NCBI GenBank assembly: GCA_963575745.1
Contig: CAUYUJ010018059.1
Location: forward strand, 1,638,990 to 1,702,989
Origin: Prorocentrum cordatum
Taxonomy: Eukaryota; Sar; Dinophyceae; Prorocentrales; Prorocentraceae
DNA: 64,000 bases
Reading direction: 5' to 3'
Made by a program: the position numbers and the translations under genes. The notes under the pieces were generated by a model. That model saw nothing but the letters and a program-made list of their open reading frames with translations. It did no database searches and was not told the origin of the DNA. The number at the start of each line of letters is the position of its first letter. The stretch's first letter is position 1. Positions 54,101-62,787 of the stretch are shown piece after piece.

Positions 54101-55816
54101 CCGAGGAGGCAAAGGATGCAAGGGTGCCCTAGGGAAGGTTGCCCATCCTTACTATGCGGGTTGACTGTAACAGGCGCGCATGCGTCTGCGTCACCTCCCC
54201 TTGGTCCTCCGCGGCGTCCCACGAGTCCGCCGCGGGCGTCTCGGGGGGCCCGACGCCGACGATGGACTGGAATGCCGCGTTCTGCAGGACTGGCATCTTT
54301 GCGCTGACCACCTCCCAGAAGGTCTGATTCTTTTCTTGGGAAGAACAAACAGCAGCACGAACATACGGGCGACGAAAAGAGAGGGGTATCACGCGAGATG
54401 GCGGAGCGACCTTACGCGGCGGCCTGCGCGGGCCGCCAGCGCGGCACGCTGCAACGGGAACGAGGGCGCTTAACGAGCGACCTCTCGCGGGCAACTTCCG
54501 CGCCAATGCCAGTGAAGACGACCCCGTTTCGGGAAGACGTACGACGCGAGTTTGGAGGAATCGAATTGGCATCACGGGGCCATTAGGGAAATGACGAGAC
54601 CCAATCTGAAACTTGACGCGGACTTCCACTGCAAACATCCCACGGAAACTGGACCGTCAAAACCCGGGACGGGTCCGTCAAAAAGCGTCGGCAAAGCCGA
54701 GTTCCAGCGAACTCGAGTCTTGCGTGACCCCGATGTTCTAGCGTCGCTCATGCCAACTTTCAGATGGCCGTGCAGAGATCTTGGCTGGGCGCTGCCCCCG
54801 CCCCCTCCCACGGCGCGCTCTCCGCGGCGCGCGCGGCCCTGCGCCTGCGCGCAGGGAAAGGGGCCAGCGCAGACAAGAGCGCTCCGCGCGGACCCCCGAG
54901 AGTGTTTGTATGCTCACGCAGATGTTTCTTCTGTGATCGGAAACAGCCCAGGCCAAGAGAATCGGCTGCCTCTACAGAATAGGTGTCGCCGCTGCCGTAC
55001 TGCTGGACGGTCATCAGCTTACCCGACGTGTAGCTGGAGCTCTGCAGCGGGTCGTACTTGCCCGCCAGACCGCACGAGCCGCAGAGGTGCGAGAACACCA
55101 CCAGCTCGAAGGAGCCCGTGTCGACTACGCCGGTGACAGCTGGCGGCGCGCACGTGAGGTCTGGCCGAAAGATACGATGTTCCAAGAAGGGAGGGGGCTA
55201 CTGAAAAGGTGAGGGGCAACGATGGGGGACTGGCTCAGGGGGGAGCGACCCGGAATCGGCGATACATCGCTATAATGGATCGGCGAGGTGGGCCATCGGG
55301 CCCCAGATCGGCGGTCCATGGGCAACTGGGGGTCGATACCTTCCCCCATCCAGCCCAATCCCGCCCAACCGCTGCCCCCGAGAAGCGACCGGAGGCCGTG
55401 GACGGGGCCGTCCCTGGGAGGCGGAGGACTCGGTCCGAGGAGTGCGCACGCTCTCGCTCAAAGGCCCCCCCCCCAGCCGGCCGCAGAACCTCTCCGCGCG
55501 CCGCCAGCATGGTCTGGCCGCCCACGCTCAGGTACGTGACGTACTGCACGTCCCCGTAGTTCAGCATCTGCACCACGTTCTTCTTCGCGCCCTCGTCTCG
55601 GCGGCGCGACCTCCGGGGCCAGTCTGCCAGCCCGAGCTCGTCGGGCCTCTCCCCGGCCTGCAGGGCCGCTGCGCCCTCGCCGAGGCCGCCCGCGCTGGAG
55701 CTGCCGCTCGTCTGCAGCAGTGACGCGGTGCTGCTTGGTCGCGGGCCGCTGAGGCCCAGCACGGCTGTGGTCCACGTCAGCGACACGGCCAAGACGGCCT
55801 TTGAGCTCGGCGGCAT
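51151..55816 (-). CDS. Pepsin-family aspartic protease, four exons, secretory
   Basis: Exon 1 (55816-55495): ATG, hydrophobic leader (AVLAVSLTWTTAVLGLSG), propeptide-like region, then MLNYGDVQYVTYLSVGGQ. Exon 2 (55139-54948): VVDTGSFELVVF with the first catalytic Asp, and flap-like QQYGSGDTYSVEA. Exon 3 (54334 to about 54193): NQTFWEVVSAKMPVLQNAAF then SIVGVGPPETPAADSW. Exon 4 (52060-51151): NFDIRTFSMCLGK, ALMDSGTSLLAVP with the second catalytic Asp, CHILLMESF, GPLWILGMPFFRRYYTSF, and a stop. Joined, it has about 521 residues, normal for the family. Frame requires a GA donor at exon 1 (55494-55493) and GC at exon 2 (54947-54946); the exon 3 donor is ambiguous (GA or GC fit). Acceptors are AG. 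Expected role: acid endopeptidase of the endomembrane system or exterior. Introns are filled with repeats. Both active-site motifs are intact, so it is probably functional. Confidence 0.88.
52185..52285. mobile_element. Foldback element, family B remnant in protease intron 3
   Basis: CTTCCTGGCGCGCGGAGCAC, GGGGGCAGCGCTGAAGGAGC and CGCGCAAGGCGCGG; a decayed copy just upstream (gene sense) of the exon 4 acceptor. Confidence 0.45.
52485..52580. repeat. (GAC)n repeat in protease intron 3
   Basis: GACGACGACGACGCC and ACGACGACGACGACGACGA runs; a related (GTC)n stretch lies at about 52895-52990 in opposite orientation. Confidence 0.9.
53181..53350. mobile_element. hAT-like MITE, family E copy 4, perfect 8-bp duplication
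   Basis: Left end TCAAGTCGGGCCCGTGCCCC, right end CCCTGTAGAGGGACGGGCCC then GACTTGA. Flanked on both sides by GCCGAGGC. Lies in protease intron 3; copies 3 and 4 are the reference copies of the family. Confidence 0.92.
53607..53731. mobile_element. MITE, family F copy 2
   Basis: CTGGCCACCGCTCGGGCGTC at left, ACGTCCGAGCGATGCCAAA at right, GATGCTCCTCCTCGCC in the middle. Flanks GAGAG and GAGAA. In protease intron 3. Confidence 0.82.
53994..54167. mobile_element. MITE, family C copy 3, abutting protease exon 3
   Basis: Left CAGTCAACCTGTATAGTAAG, right CTTACTATGCGGGTTGACTG. Flanks TG and TA (one base off a TA duplication). Its right end is only about 26 bp from the inferred end of protease exon 3. 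Confidence 0.85.
54384..54512. repeat. Repeat family P, copy 3, in protease intron 2
   Basis: ATCACGCGAGATGGCGGAGC, GCGCGGGCCGCCAGCGCGGC and GACCTCTCGCGGGCAACTTC. Confidence 0.65.
54580..54735. repeat. Repeat family O, copy 3, in protease intron 2
   Basis: AAATGACGAGACCCAATCTG then AAACTTGACGCGG, CACGGAAACTGGACCGTCAA and AAAGCGTCGGCAAAGCCGAG. Confidence 0.65.
54785..54930. mobile_element. Foldback element, family B copy in protease intron 2
   Basis: CCGCGGCGCGCGCGGCCCTG centre, GCGCTCCGCGCGGACCCC arm, then TTTGTATGCTCACGCAGATG and TTTCTTCTGTGATCGG as seen on the right side of other B copies. Its edge lies within about 20 bp of the exon 2 donor. Confidence 0.6.
55213..55378. mobile_element. 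MITE, family H copy 5, in protease intron 1
   Basis: Left GGGGCAACGATGGGGGACTG, right CCCGCCCAACCGCTGCCCC; interior CCCGGAATCGGCGATACATC and GGGCCCCAGATCGGCGG. Fills about half of the intron. Confidence 0.8.
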
Positions 55817-55819
55817 GCG

Positions 55820-56225
55820 GCCTGATGGATAGATAGCCCAAAGCGGATCGGGCCTTCTTCAAAGTACGGTAATAAACGTAGAAGCGGTAGTGATGATGAT
55901 AGAAACTAAATGTTAAATATGTTGAGCCAAGAGGCTACGTACGCCACTCCGCAATGGACAACAGAAGACTTGAGAAGCGATGCCGGCTTGCTAAGAGGAG
56001 GACCGCTATGCGGACAGAGGAGGACGGAGGTAGAATGAAGGATGAAAGGACAAGCGAGGAAAGAGGATAATGCAGGAGGGATGGAGGGACGAGGACGGCG
56101 TCTATGCACCACACCATGTCTGGACTCCCTTCAGGCCCCGCTCCGGCGCGGTACGGTGCACAATTCTTCGGCCCCGAGGGACGAACAATCAACCATGCAC
56201 CGCATCATCCCCAAGTCGAGGATTC
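55820..56225. other. No gene seen upstream of the protease
   Basis: Lower GC; would contain the protease promoter and 5' leader, but I recognise no promoter element or spliced-leader site with confidence. Confidence 0.35.
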
Positions 56226-56377
56226 AGTCGGGCCTTTCCCTCTGAGGGAAAGACAAGATGGTTAAAACAATTGTCTGGGGTCTACTTTTTGTTAATTGTT
56301 TGACCCTTGTGGAATATGTTTGTGCTATTTTTTATTTCTCCTCCAAAATCCCCCTGTAGGGGGACAGGCCCGACGCG
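56224..56377. mobile_element. hAT-like MITE, family E copy 5
   Basis: Left TTCAGTCGGGCCTTTCCCTC, right CCCTGTAGGGGGACAGGCCC then GACGCGA. Flanks GTCGAGGA and GCAGAGGA agree at 6 of 8. Confidence 0.82.
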
Positions 56378-56795
56378 AGCAGAGGATCGACAACGCCTCG
56401 GGAGGCGCCAGCGCCGTGCGGGGCAGGCACGGCCGTCCGCGGAGGGCGCCTCCGAGCAGAAGCCGAGAGCTCCGCCAGGAGACGGCACGCAGAAGGGCGC
56501 AGCGCGTGCCGCGAGGCGGCCCTGGGGCGCCGAGCTTCCGTCGACGAGCGCGCTCCACTGCTCGCAGAGCAGCCGCTCGCCAACGGCCTCTTGGATCCCC
56601 CGCGGGGGGTCTGCGACAGCCTATGCCAGAGCAGACAGAGTGTTTTGCTCGGACGTCTGTGAGCAGGCACTCTTTGCGAGCCGTGGAGCGCGCTCGGCGA
56701 TCTCGAGGGTCCTGCGAGACCGCCACCCCGGCGGAAGAGACGGCCACGTGCGGGCGCCCACGGGCCGGGAAAACCGAGCGCCGCCAGCCAATGTC
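56378..56795. other. GC-rich segment between two family E elements
   Basis: About 420 bp of GC-rich sequence bracketed by two same-family MITEs. Open frames are GC artefacts. No gene recognised. Confidence 0.4.
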
Positions 56796-56953
56796 GAGTC
56801 GGGCCTGTCTCCCTGCAGGGGGGGGTTGGAGGAACATTACGCACTGGTCAAGAAATATCCCCAAAAGGGTAAAACAATAATCAACAATTGGTCCCCAGAC
56901 TATTGTTTGACTATTTTTGAATGTTCCTCCTGTAGAGGGACAGGCCCGACTCA
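56796..56953. mobile_element. hAT-like MITE, family E copy 6, perfect 8-bp duplication
   Basis: Left TCGAGTCGGGCCTGTCTCCC, right CTGTAGAGGGACAGGCCCGA then CTCAG. Flanked by AGCCAATG on both sides. Interior CAATAATCAACAATTGG and ATTGTTTGACTATTTTTG. Confidence 0.92.
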
Positions 56954-57135
56954 GAGCCAATGACACAAAGAAGGACAAGGTACCCATGCCGCTATCCTTC
57001 GCTTCCTGCGAGGCCCCCGTCGCCATCGCCGGATTCGCCTGGAAATCCTGGTCAGAGCGCACCCTAGGACAAAATCCAGGGAGTAGCGGTATCGGTACCT
57101 CCTGATTTCCAATATGACTTCGACACGTGCAGTCA

Positions 57136-57347
57136 CAGAGGCCTCGTAGATTGAATCCGAGCAGGTGGGGTCGGAAGATCGCGCCGCATCGCCGATATAT
57201 CGCCGACGCATCGGCGATGCATCGGCAACTTCGGCAATGCATGCGAGACGTCGGCGTGGGGAAAATCGGGCTCCACATCGAGCCGCATCGGTGATGCGGC
57301 GCGATCCTCCGACCTCGTCCACTCCGACCCCATCCGGGAGGCCTAAA
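57136..57347. mobile_element. MITE, family A copy 7
   Basis: CAGAGGCCTCGTAGATTGAA at left, CTCCGACCCCATCCGGGAGG then CCTAAA at right, GCATCGGCGATGCATCGG ladder inside. Flanks AGTCA/GGTTA only partly match. Confidence 0.87.
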
Positions 57348-57584
57348 GGTTATCGTGTTACCATCGGCAGCGCCAAGTAAGGATCGCAGGGGCTTTTGCA
57401 GGCCACGTCGGCCACGACTAGGTTCCCAGGCCCAGCTCTGAGGATCGGCCCGAGAATCAGAGCCCCTCCTGAGCCCCAAGAAGTCCGTATTTCCGCGTGT
57501 TGATGTTGTGCGGCAGGCTCGTCTTTCGAGACGCATGGCGCGTTGGAATTCCGACACCGCGCGGCCCGTCCAGCCTCGAGGGGT

Positions 57585-57680
57585 CGCACCTTTCTGACAG
57601 CACGGATCGTTCCTGTCGGCCGATTCCAAGCCCGGAGCGGCGTTCAACCTTGAACTGGACGCACGCGCCGGGGTGTTGAG
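57585..57680. repeat. Repeat family N, tail fragment
   Basis: TTCCTGTCGGCCGATTCCAA then AGCGGCGTTCAACCTTGAAC match the tail of 16585-16900. Confidence 0.5.
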
Positions 57681-57711
57681 CAAGGACCGACCGTCCCGGC
57701 GTTCCTGTAGG

Positions 57712-57877
57712 CCTACCACGACATGTTCTTAGAACCCAAAAATGTTCTAAGAACAAAACCAATGCTCTTAGAACATAAACCCGGCGTGTTACAACAAGAC
57801 AGTCTCGGCCAGAAATGTCCTAAGAACACTTCGTGCAGACCACAGAAGGTTCTTAGAACGTCGTTTGGTAGGCCTGT
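57712..57877. mobile_element. MITE-like element, family L copy 2
   Basis: Left GGCCTACCACGACATGTTCT then TAGAAC, right GGTTCTTAGAACGTCGTTTG then GTAGGCC. Internal TTCTAAGAAC and CTCTTAGAAC palindromes. TGTA occurs on both flanks (possible 4-bp duplication). Confidence 0.8.
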
Positions 57878-58030
57878 AAGGGAGCTAGAACGCTTCGCCA
57901 CTGTTTGAGGGTGGCCGCCGCGTCGACTCGGCGCGAACCTTCCGTAATAATGCCCGCCCCTCGCCGCCGATAGGATGCTGCTCAGTGCGCGGCCCAAGAG
58001 GCCCCCACCCCTTCTCGAAGGGTAGTTTTT

Positions 58031-58182
58031 AGGTCGGGCATGCCCCCCTGCAGGCTAAATTTTGGGCGAAACATAAAACATGTAAACACATAGTCAAAAC
58101 TGATATCTGAAAATAACCGAAGAAATCGTCCCCAGACTATTTTGCACTATTCTTGAAGGTTCAGAGGGACAGGCCCGACTTA
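58031..58182. mobile_element. hAT-like MITE, family E copy 7
   Basis: Left TTAGGTCGGGCATGCCCCCC, right CAGAGGGACAGGCCCGACTT then AA. Flanks GGTAGTTT and GGTCAGTT match if one base is gapped. 58183-59028 after it holds a (GTC)n run (58502-58538) and no supported gene. Confidence 0.82.
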
Positions 58183-58503
58183 AGGTCAGTTAGTTGTTCG
58201 CCCTGGCCCGGGGCCCGACAGCGGGTCCCCCAGCGGCAGAGATCGAAGAAAAAAACGCCTCAAACTCGGGGAAGAGCATGCCATGGGGGGATCTGGGCCT
58301 CCCTTCTGCGGCGACGCCGCGCGAACCGACTCACCGCAACTGCAGCAGCCCGCGCGGAGGGCGGGCGTGGCGCGCCCAGCGGCTGCCGGGCGGCGGCGCT
58401 GCTGCGACGCTTGGGGCTCCCGCGCTTGCAGGGCCCGGCTGGGGAGACCTCCCGGCGGGCACAGCGCGGGGCCGAGAGGGGAGGACGGCGGGGACGTGAA
58501 GGT

Positions 58504-58535
<32 letters not shown>

Positions 58536-59028
58536 TCCGGGCCCAGGGTCAGAGAGCACCAACTCTGCACCTGCATCGATCAAGGCCAGGCCGATCCTGG
58601 GCCCAGGATCGGTGTATCTGCCTTCCTGCAAAAGCCACCCTCCTCCCCCCTTCGCCCCTGTTCACTTCCCCCCTTGCTCGCCGCGGAGTACTATGGAGTA
58701 TTGTGCAGGAGGGGGGGGGGGAGAACAGTGACTGCGAGGCAGGGTCGTATCCGTAACCACTGCCTTGGGGGATCTTGAAGTGCCTCGGCAAGCGGTGGGT
58801 ACGCCTACATTCGGGCGCCCCCGGGCCCGATCGAGTCCACGTCGACCGCCCACCGAGGTCCTCGAAGACGGCTTCCCCCAGACGGTGGGTCTGACTGAAT
58901 CCCTACCCCGCACCAAGAACAGCACCAATGCCACGCTGGTCCGACGAAGCGCCCGGCTTCTGCACCCAGGACCGGCGAGCAACTCGGACAGCGTGAAAGA
59001 CAACCTGCGCGTCCTTCGTAACTGCTCC

Positions 59029-59233
59029 CGCGGGCAACACTACTATCCATATCCACAGCGTCGTGGACTTGTTAGGAAGGGGTGCCGCAAGGCCGAGACA
59101 CACTGGATGTGGATAAACATCGAACCTTCTGAGGCAAGATTGGTATCCATATCCAGTGCGCCTCCGGCTTCTGGGGAAGAGAGCCCAGAGCTCCAAGACG
59201 CACTGGATGTATATATAATAACTATTGCCCGCA
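59029..59233. mobile_element. Double-hairpin MITE, family D copy 3, perfect 5-bp duplication
   Basis: Left CGCGGGCAACACTACTATCC, right ATATAATAACTATTGCCCGC then A. Two internal hairpin arms (ACACTGGATGTGGATAAACA and ATCCATATCCAGTGCGCC). Flanked by GCTCC at 59024-59028 and 59234-59238. Confidence 0.9.
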
Positions 59234-59351
59234 GCTCCTTCCTTTCCCCGCGACGAAGCGGAGGAGCGGCTCTGCTCCACGTGCCGCCTCGTCCCCCCTC
59301 CTCCTGCTGCACCGCCCGAGGCCGAAGAGCTCGAGGAACGAACAACGGCGT

Positions 59352-59481
59352 CTGGCCATCGCTCGGACGTCCTTTTCCTGCTTTTTTTCGGTGTCGTGCG
59401 TGGTTTTTCTCGCGAAATGATCAAGGATGCTCCTCGATGGTCCTCGCCGAAGGAAAAATGCACGCGTCCGAGCGATGCCAA
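59352..59481. mobile_element. MITE, family F copy 3, perfect 5-bp duplication
   Basis: CTGGCCATCGCTCGGACGTC to CACGCGTCCGAGCGATGCCA then A. Flanked by GGCGT at 59347-59351 and 59482-59486. Middle GGATGCTCCTCGATGGTCCT. Confidence 0.9.
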
Positions 59482-59512
59482 GGCGTTGCGAGAAGAGAGG
59501 AAAACCTGCGTA

Positions 59513-59664
59513 CACAGAAACTTTTGGCGCTGCGGGCGGATCTCTTGGATATGCGCTGGACCCCCTCCCAGGCGCGCGGAGCGCGCCAGGGGCGGCGCCG
59601 GAGGCGCCGCCGGGGAGGGCCCAGCGAGGATCTCAGAAATCCGCGCGGAGCCAAACGTTCTATG
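59513..59664. mobile_element. Foldback element, family B copy 9
   Basis: CACAGAAACTTTTGGCGCTG, GGATATGCGCTGGACCCCCT, GGCGCGCGGAGCGCGCC, GGCGGCGCCGGAGGCGCCGC and GAAATCCGCGCGGAGCCAAA in order. Confidence 0.85.
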
Positions 59665-59741
59665 TCTACAACGTGTGTTCTCTGTCGAATTGCAGCATCA
59701 ACCCTTGGACTTCCGCACAGACTGCCCTCGGGTCGATCGGC

Positions 59742-59886
59742 GGCGAAGATAGGGGCGAATAGTTAGCCCAGGGGCGGGCATTACACGTATATTCGCCGGG
59801 GAGCCTCGTCGACGACATAGATCGTCGGCGCCCCTGCATACATGCAATGCTCTCCTCTGGGCTACTCGCCCCTGTCGTCGCCTCTG
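59742..59886. mobile_element. MITE-like element, family Q copy with inverted ends
   Basis: Left GGCGAAGATAGGGGCGAATA then GTTAGCCCAGGGG, right CTCTGGGCTACTCGCCCCTG then TCGTCGCC. The best-resolved Q copy, showing that the family has inverted ends. Confidence 0.7.
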
Positions 59887-60249
59887 AGTCGACACTGGCG
59901 CCCCCCCCCCCAGACGACCTCCTCCCCGGCGCGGAGAGCGCCGAGGTGCGCGACGGCGCAGGAGGCGCCACCACGGGGAGGGCGGCGCAACGCCCGGCAC
60001 AGGACATCGGTGTCTGCGCGGACCTCCGAAGTCGTAGGCCCGTGTCCTCCTCCTCCTCCTCCTCCTCCGCCCCGCCTGATGAGATCGGGGAAGCATTGGC
60101 AACATATCGACCAACGCTTCGCCTCACCCCAAACGACCCGCGCGCATCGATCCGGCTCGAGAAATGACATCCAAACACGAGCCTGAGAGCCCTGGTCGTG
60201 ATTTCCACAGCGTTCTTTCTACATTGTTGGACCTCGGGGAGGGGCGGAG

Positions 60250-60285
60250 GGGGAGAGAGAGAGAGAGAGAGAGACACACACATGG
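60250..60285. repeat. (GA)n microsatellite
   Basis: GAGAGAGAGAGAGAGAGAGA then CACACACA. Non-coding. Confidence 0.9.
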
Positions 60286-60343
60286 GGAGAGAGAGGGGCG
60301 GATCCACGGCGGGGGGACCGAGTTCGTGGGTGTCTTTTCGCAC

Positions 60344-60441
60344 CTGTCAGGCCCCCCGATGCCTCCAGAGGCATCTGCAAGTCTCTGGAGACCTTCGAAG
60401 AACTCTCGGAACCTCATGGGGCACGATGAGGACGATAGGGC
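60344..60441 (-). CDS. Possible short internal exon, unknown protein
   Basis: Minus frame ALSSSSCPMRFREFFEGLQR then LADASGGIGGPD, preceded by a GGAG acceptor (60443-60442) and followed by CAG then GTGCGA (donor 60343-60342). Composition is protein-like. No partner exon or family identified. 59887-60340 and 60450-60970 show no other gene. Confidence 0.28.
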
Positions 60442-60970
60442 CTCCAGGTGGTGAGCATCAGCTCGAGCGTCACAGCGGGCCCAACCAATTCCCACCTCCC
60501 CTGATGTAAAGTTGGATCCAACGTTGCCGAACCTCATCGCTTGACTTCTTGCCAAAGGTCTGGCCACTTAGATGTGAAATCGACCCCGTTTCTTGTCATC
60601 GCTCGGATCACCCGAGAACGCGGGGCAAGCCGACCCCAATCCGACTCTTTGGTGTAATCGACTGGACCGACAATTTGGGGTCCTATTTGTCGACATACAA
60701 TGGGAGGACGTCCAGCATCGAAAGGGGTGCGTCTAGATAGCCCCCTGGGGGGTGTATCCTTGAACTCCCCTTCTGTTGGCGACGCACACGATGGGGTGAC
60801 GCGACGGGGGTGGGCTTCTAAAGAAACGGCGTGGCTTCTAAAAGGCAGAGGGGGCTTCTTCGAGGCCCTCCCGGCTTCGAAGAAGCCTTCGCTGAAGCCT
60901 CGGGATCCATCCAGGAATGCCCCTGCCTTCCAAGAAGCCTTCCGCCTTCTTTAGAAGAAGTGACACCGCC

Positions 60971-61123
60971 ATAAACATACACTTTTGGCGCTCCGAAGGT
61001 TTCTTGGATACGCGCTGGACCCTCATCCCGGGCGCGCGGAGCGCGCCAGGGGCGGCGCCGGAGGCGCTGCCGGGGGTCCCAGCGCCGATCCAAGGAATCT
61101 GCGCGGATCGCCAAAAGTTTATG
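60971..61123. mobile_element. Foldback element, family B copy 10
   Basis: CATAAACATACACTTTTGGC, GGCGCGCGGAGCGCGCC, GGCGGCGCCGGAGGCGCTGC and GCGCGGATCGCCAAAAGTTT then ATG. Just upstream (60810-60960) are AGAAGCC/GGCTTCT inverted motifs like family S. Confidence 0.85.
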
Positions 61124-61569
61124 ACGTTCTTCGTTTTCGTTTGTTAGACGGATGCCCCCCTCGCTAGGGAGCCCACAAAAGACGTACGCGCCCAACTATG
61201 TACTTGAACACGGGCCCTTGACCCGCGAGACCTGCCGCGTGATACGAACATTCGCGCAATGCGCACTCTCGAAACCAGCGTGGAATCATGTACGTGTACG
61301 TCCTTCGTTTGCTCCTGACTCGCGCCACCCCTCGTGGGCGTGGGCGCCGCCAGTTGGGAACGGCCAGCTCTGCTCGGGGATCTGGGGCGGAACGCCGCCC
61401 GCGAGAAAGAGGATGGCGTTCGGACCGGCGGCCAGCACGACCACGTCCTCGGCAGCGTGGCGTCGAACGAGGCGCCCCTCTGCGCTCCCCCCGGGCTCGC
61501 GCCGGCCAGGGCGCAGGTGCGGGCGGCCTCGGGGCGGCGCGTCGCGCTCTGCGAGCTGTTCAATCAGCG

Positions 61570-62078
61570 TGCGGGGGGGGGGGGAGGGAGGAAGAGGAGG
61601 TAAGGTATGAAGGAAGGAGTATTTTCCAGCAGTTTCAAGGAGGGAAGGAGGAGGGAGAGGGAGAGGAGGATGAGCGAGGTAGAAGGGAGGAGGGAGGAGG
61701 GAGTGGTGGGATGAGGAGGAGGAGGAATGAGGAGGAGGGAATGAGAGAAGAGGATGAGGATGAGGAGGAGGAGAGTCGGAGAGGAGAGAGGATGAGAGGT
61801 AGGAGGATGAGGGAGAGGAGGTAGGAGTTGGAGAGGAGAGCAGGAGGACAGGTGACGATGAGGAGAGGAGGCGGAGGAAAGGCGGTGGACGGTGAGGCGA
61901 GGATGGAGGTATGAGTAGGCGGAGGAGGAGGAGGAGGAGGAGGAGGAGGAGGAAGGGGGGAAGGATGAGGAGGAGGAGGAGGAGGAAGAGGAGGAAGAGG
62001 AGGAGGAGGAGGAGGAGGAGGAAGAGGAGGAAGAGGAGGAGGAGGAGGAGAAGGAGGAGGAGGAGGAGGGTAAGGAGG
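61570..62078. repeat. (GAG)n polypurine tract, about 0.5 kb
   Basis: Interrupted GGA, GAGGAT and GAGGAA repeats on plus, densest at 61920-62070. 61125-61570 before it has no supported gene. Confidence 0.93.
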
Positions 62079-62186
62079 GGTGGGTGTCCTTCGCGAGGCG
62101 TGGACGGGTGGGACCGCTCTCGAGGGGGTGGGCTCTGTGAGCGTGGGGGAGGGGACGGATCAGGCCGTCTGGCGGGGTGGCGCCAC

Positions 62187-62405
62187 TAGAGGCATCCTAG
62201 ATGGGGTCGGAGCAGACGGGGTCGGAGGATCACGCCTCATCGCCAATACCTCGGCGATACATCGGTGATGCATCGGTGATGCATCGGTGATGCTCCGGCG
62301 ATGCATCGCCGACGTCGGCGATGCATCGGCGACGTCGGCGTGGAGACGGCAATGCGGCACGATCCTCCGATCCCATCTACTCGGACCCAATGCAGGAGGG
62401 CTACA
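62187..62405. mobile_element. MITE, family A copy 8
   Basis: TAGAGGCATCCTAGATGGGG at left, CCCAATGCAGGAGGGCTACA at right. Flanks GCCAC (62182-62186) and ACCAC (62406-62410) differ at one base. Interior ATCGGTGATGCATCGGTGAT. 62410-62787 after it holds no recognised gene. Confidence 0.9.
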
Positions 62406-62787
62406 ACCACCCGTGGGGGGCTGATTAAACAATGTGGTGTGCACATCGACGAACGACGCTTGCGCAGCACAGTCGGGAAGGACACATCATCCTCTGCAGG
62501 CACTGACCCCGCACAGGCGTGAATCGGCTACCTGCCAGAGAGCAGTGCCGATGAACGCACTCTCGACGCTGCTTCCCTGCAGCAGTGCTGCACCCTATCG
62601 TGTCCTGCGGGGCTTTGCTCATATCTGCGCTGCTCGTGCCTGCTTCATCCGTCCAAATCCTGCTCTAGACGACCCTTCTCTATTCTACCGTACTCTGTTC
62701 AACTTTGCCCCGCTCTACTCTACTATGCTCTGACCCATCATGCTCCGCTATGCTCTAACGGCTGCGAGGGGGCAAGCCCAGAGATAC

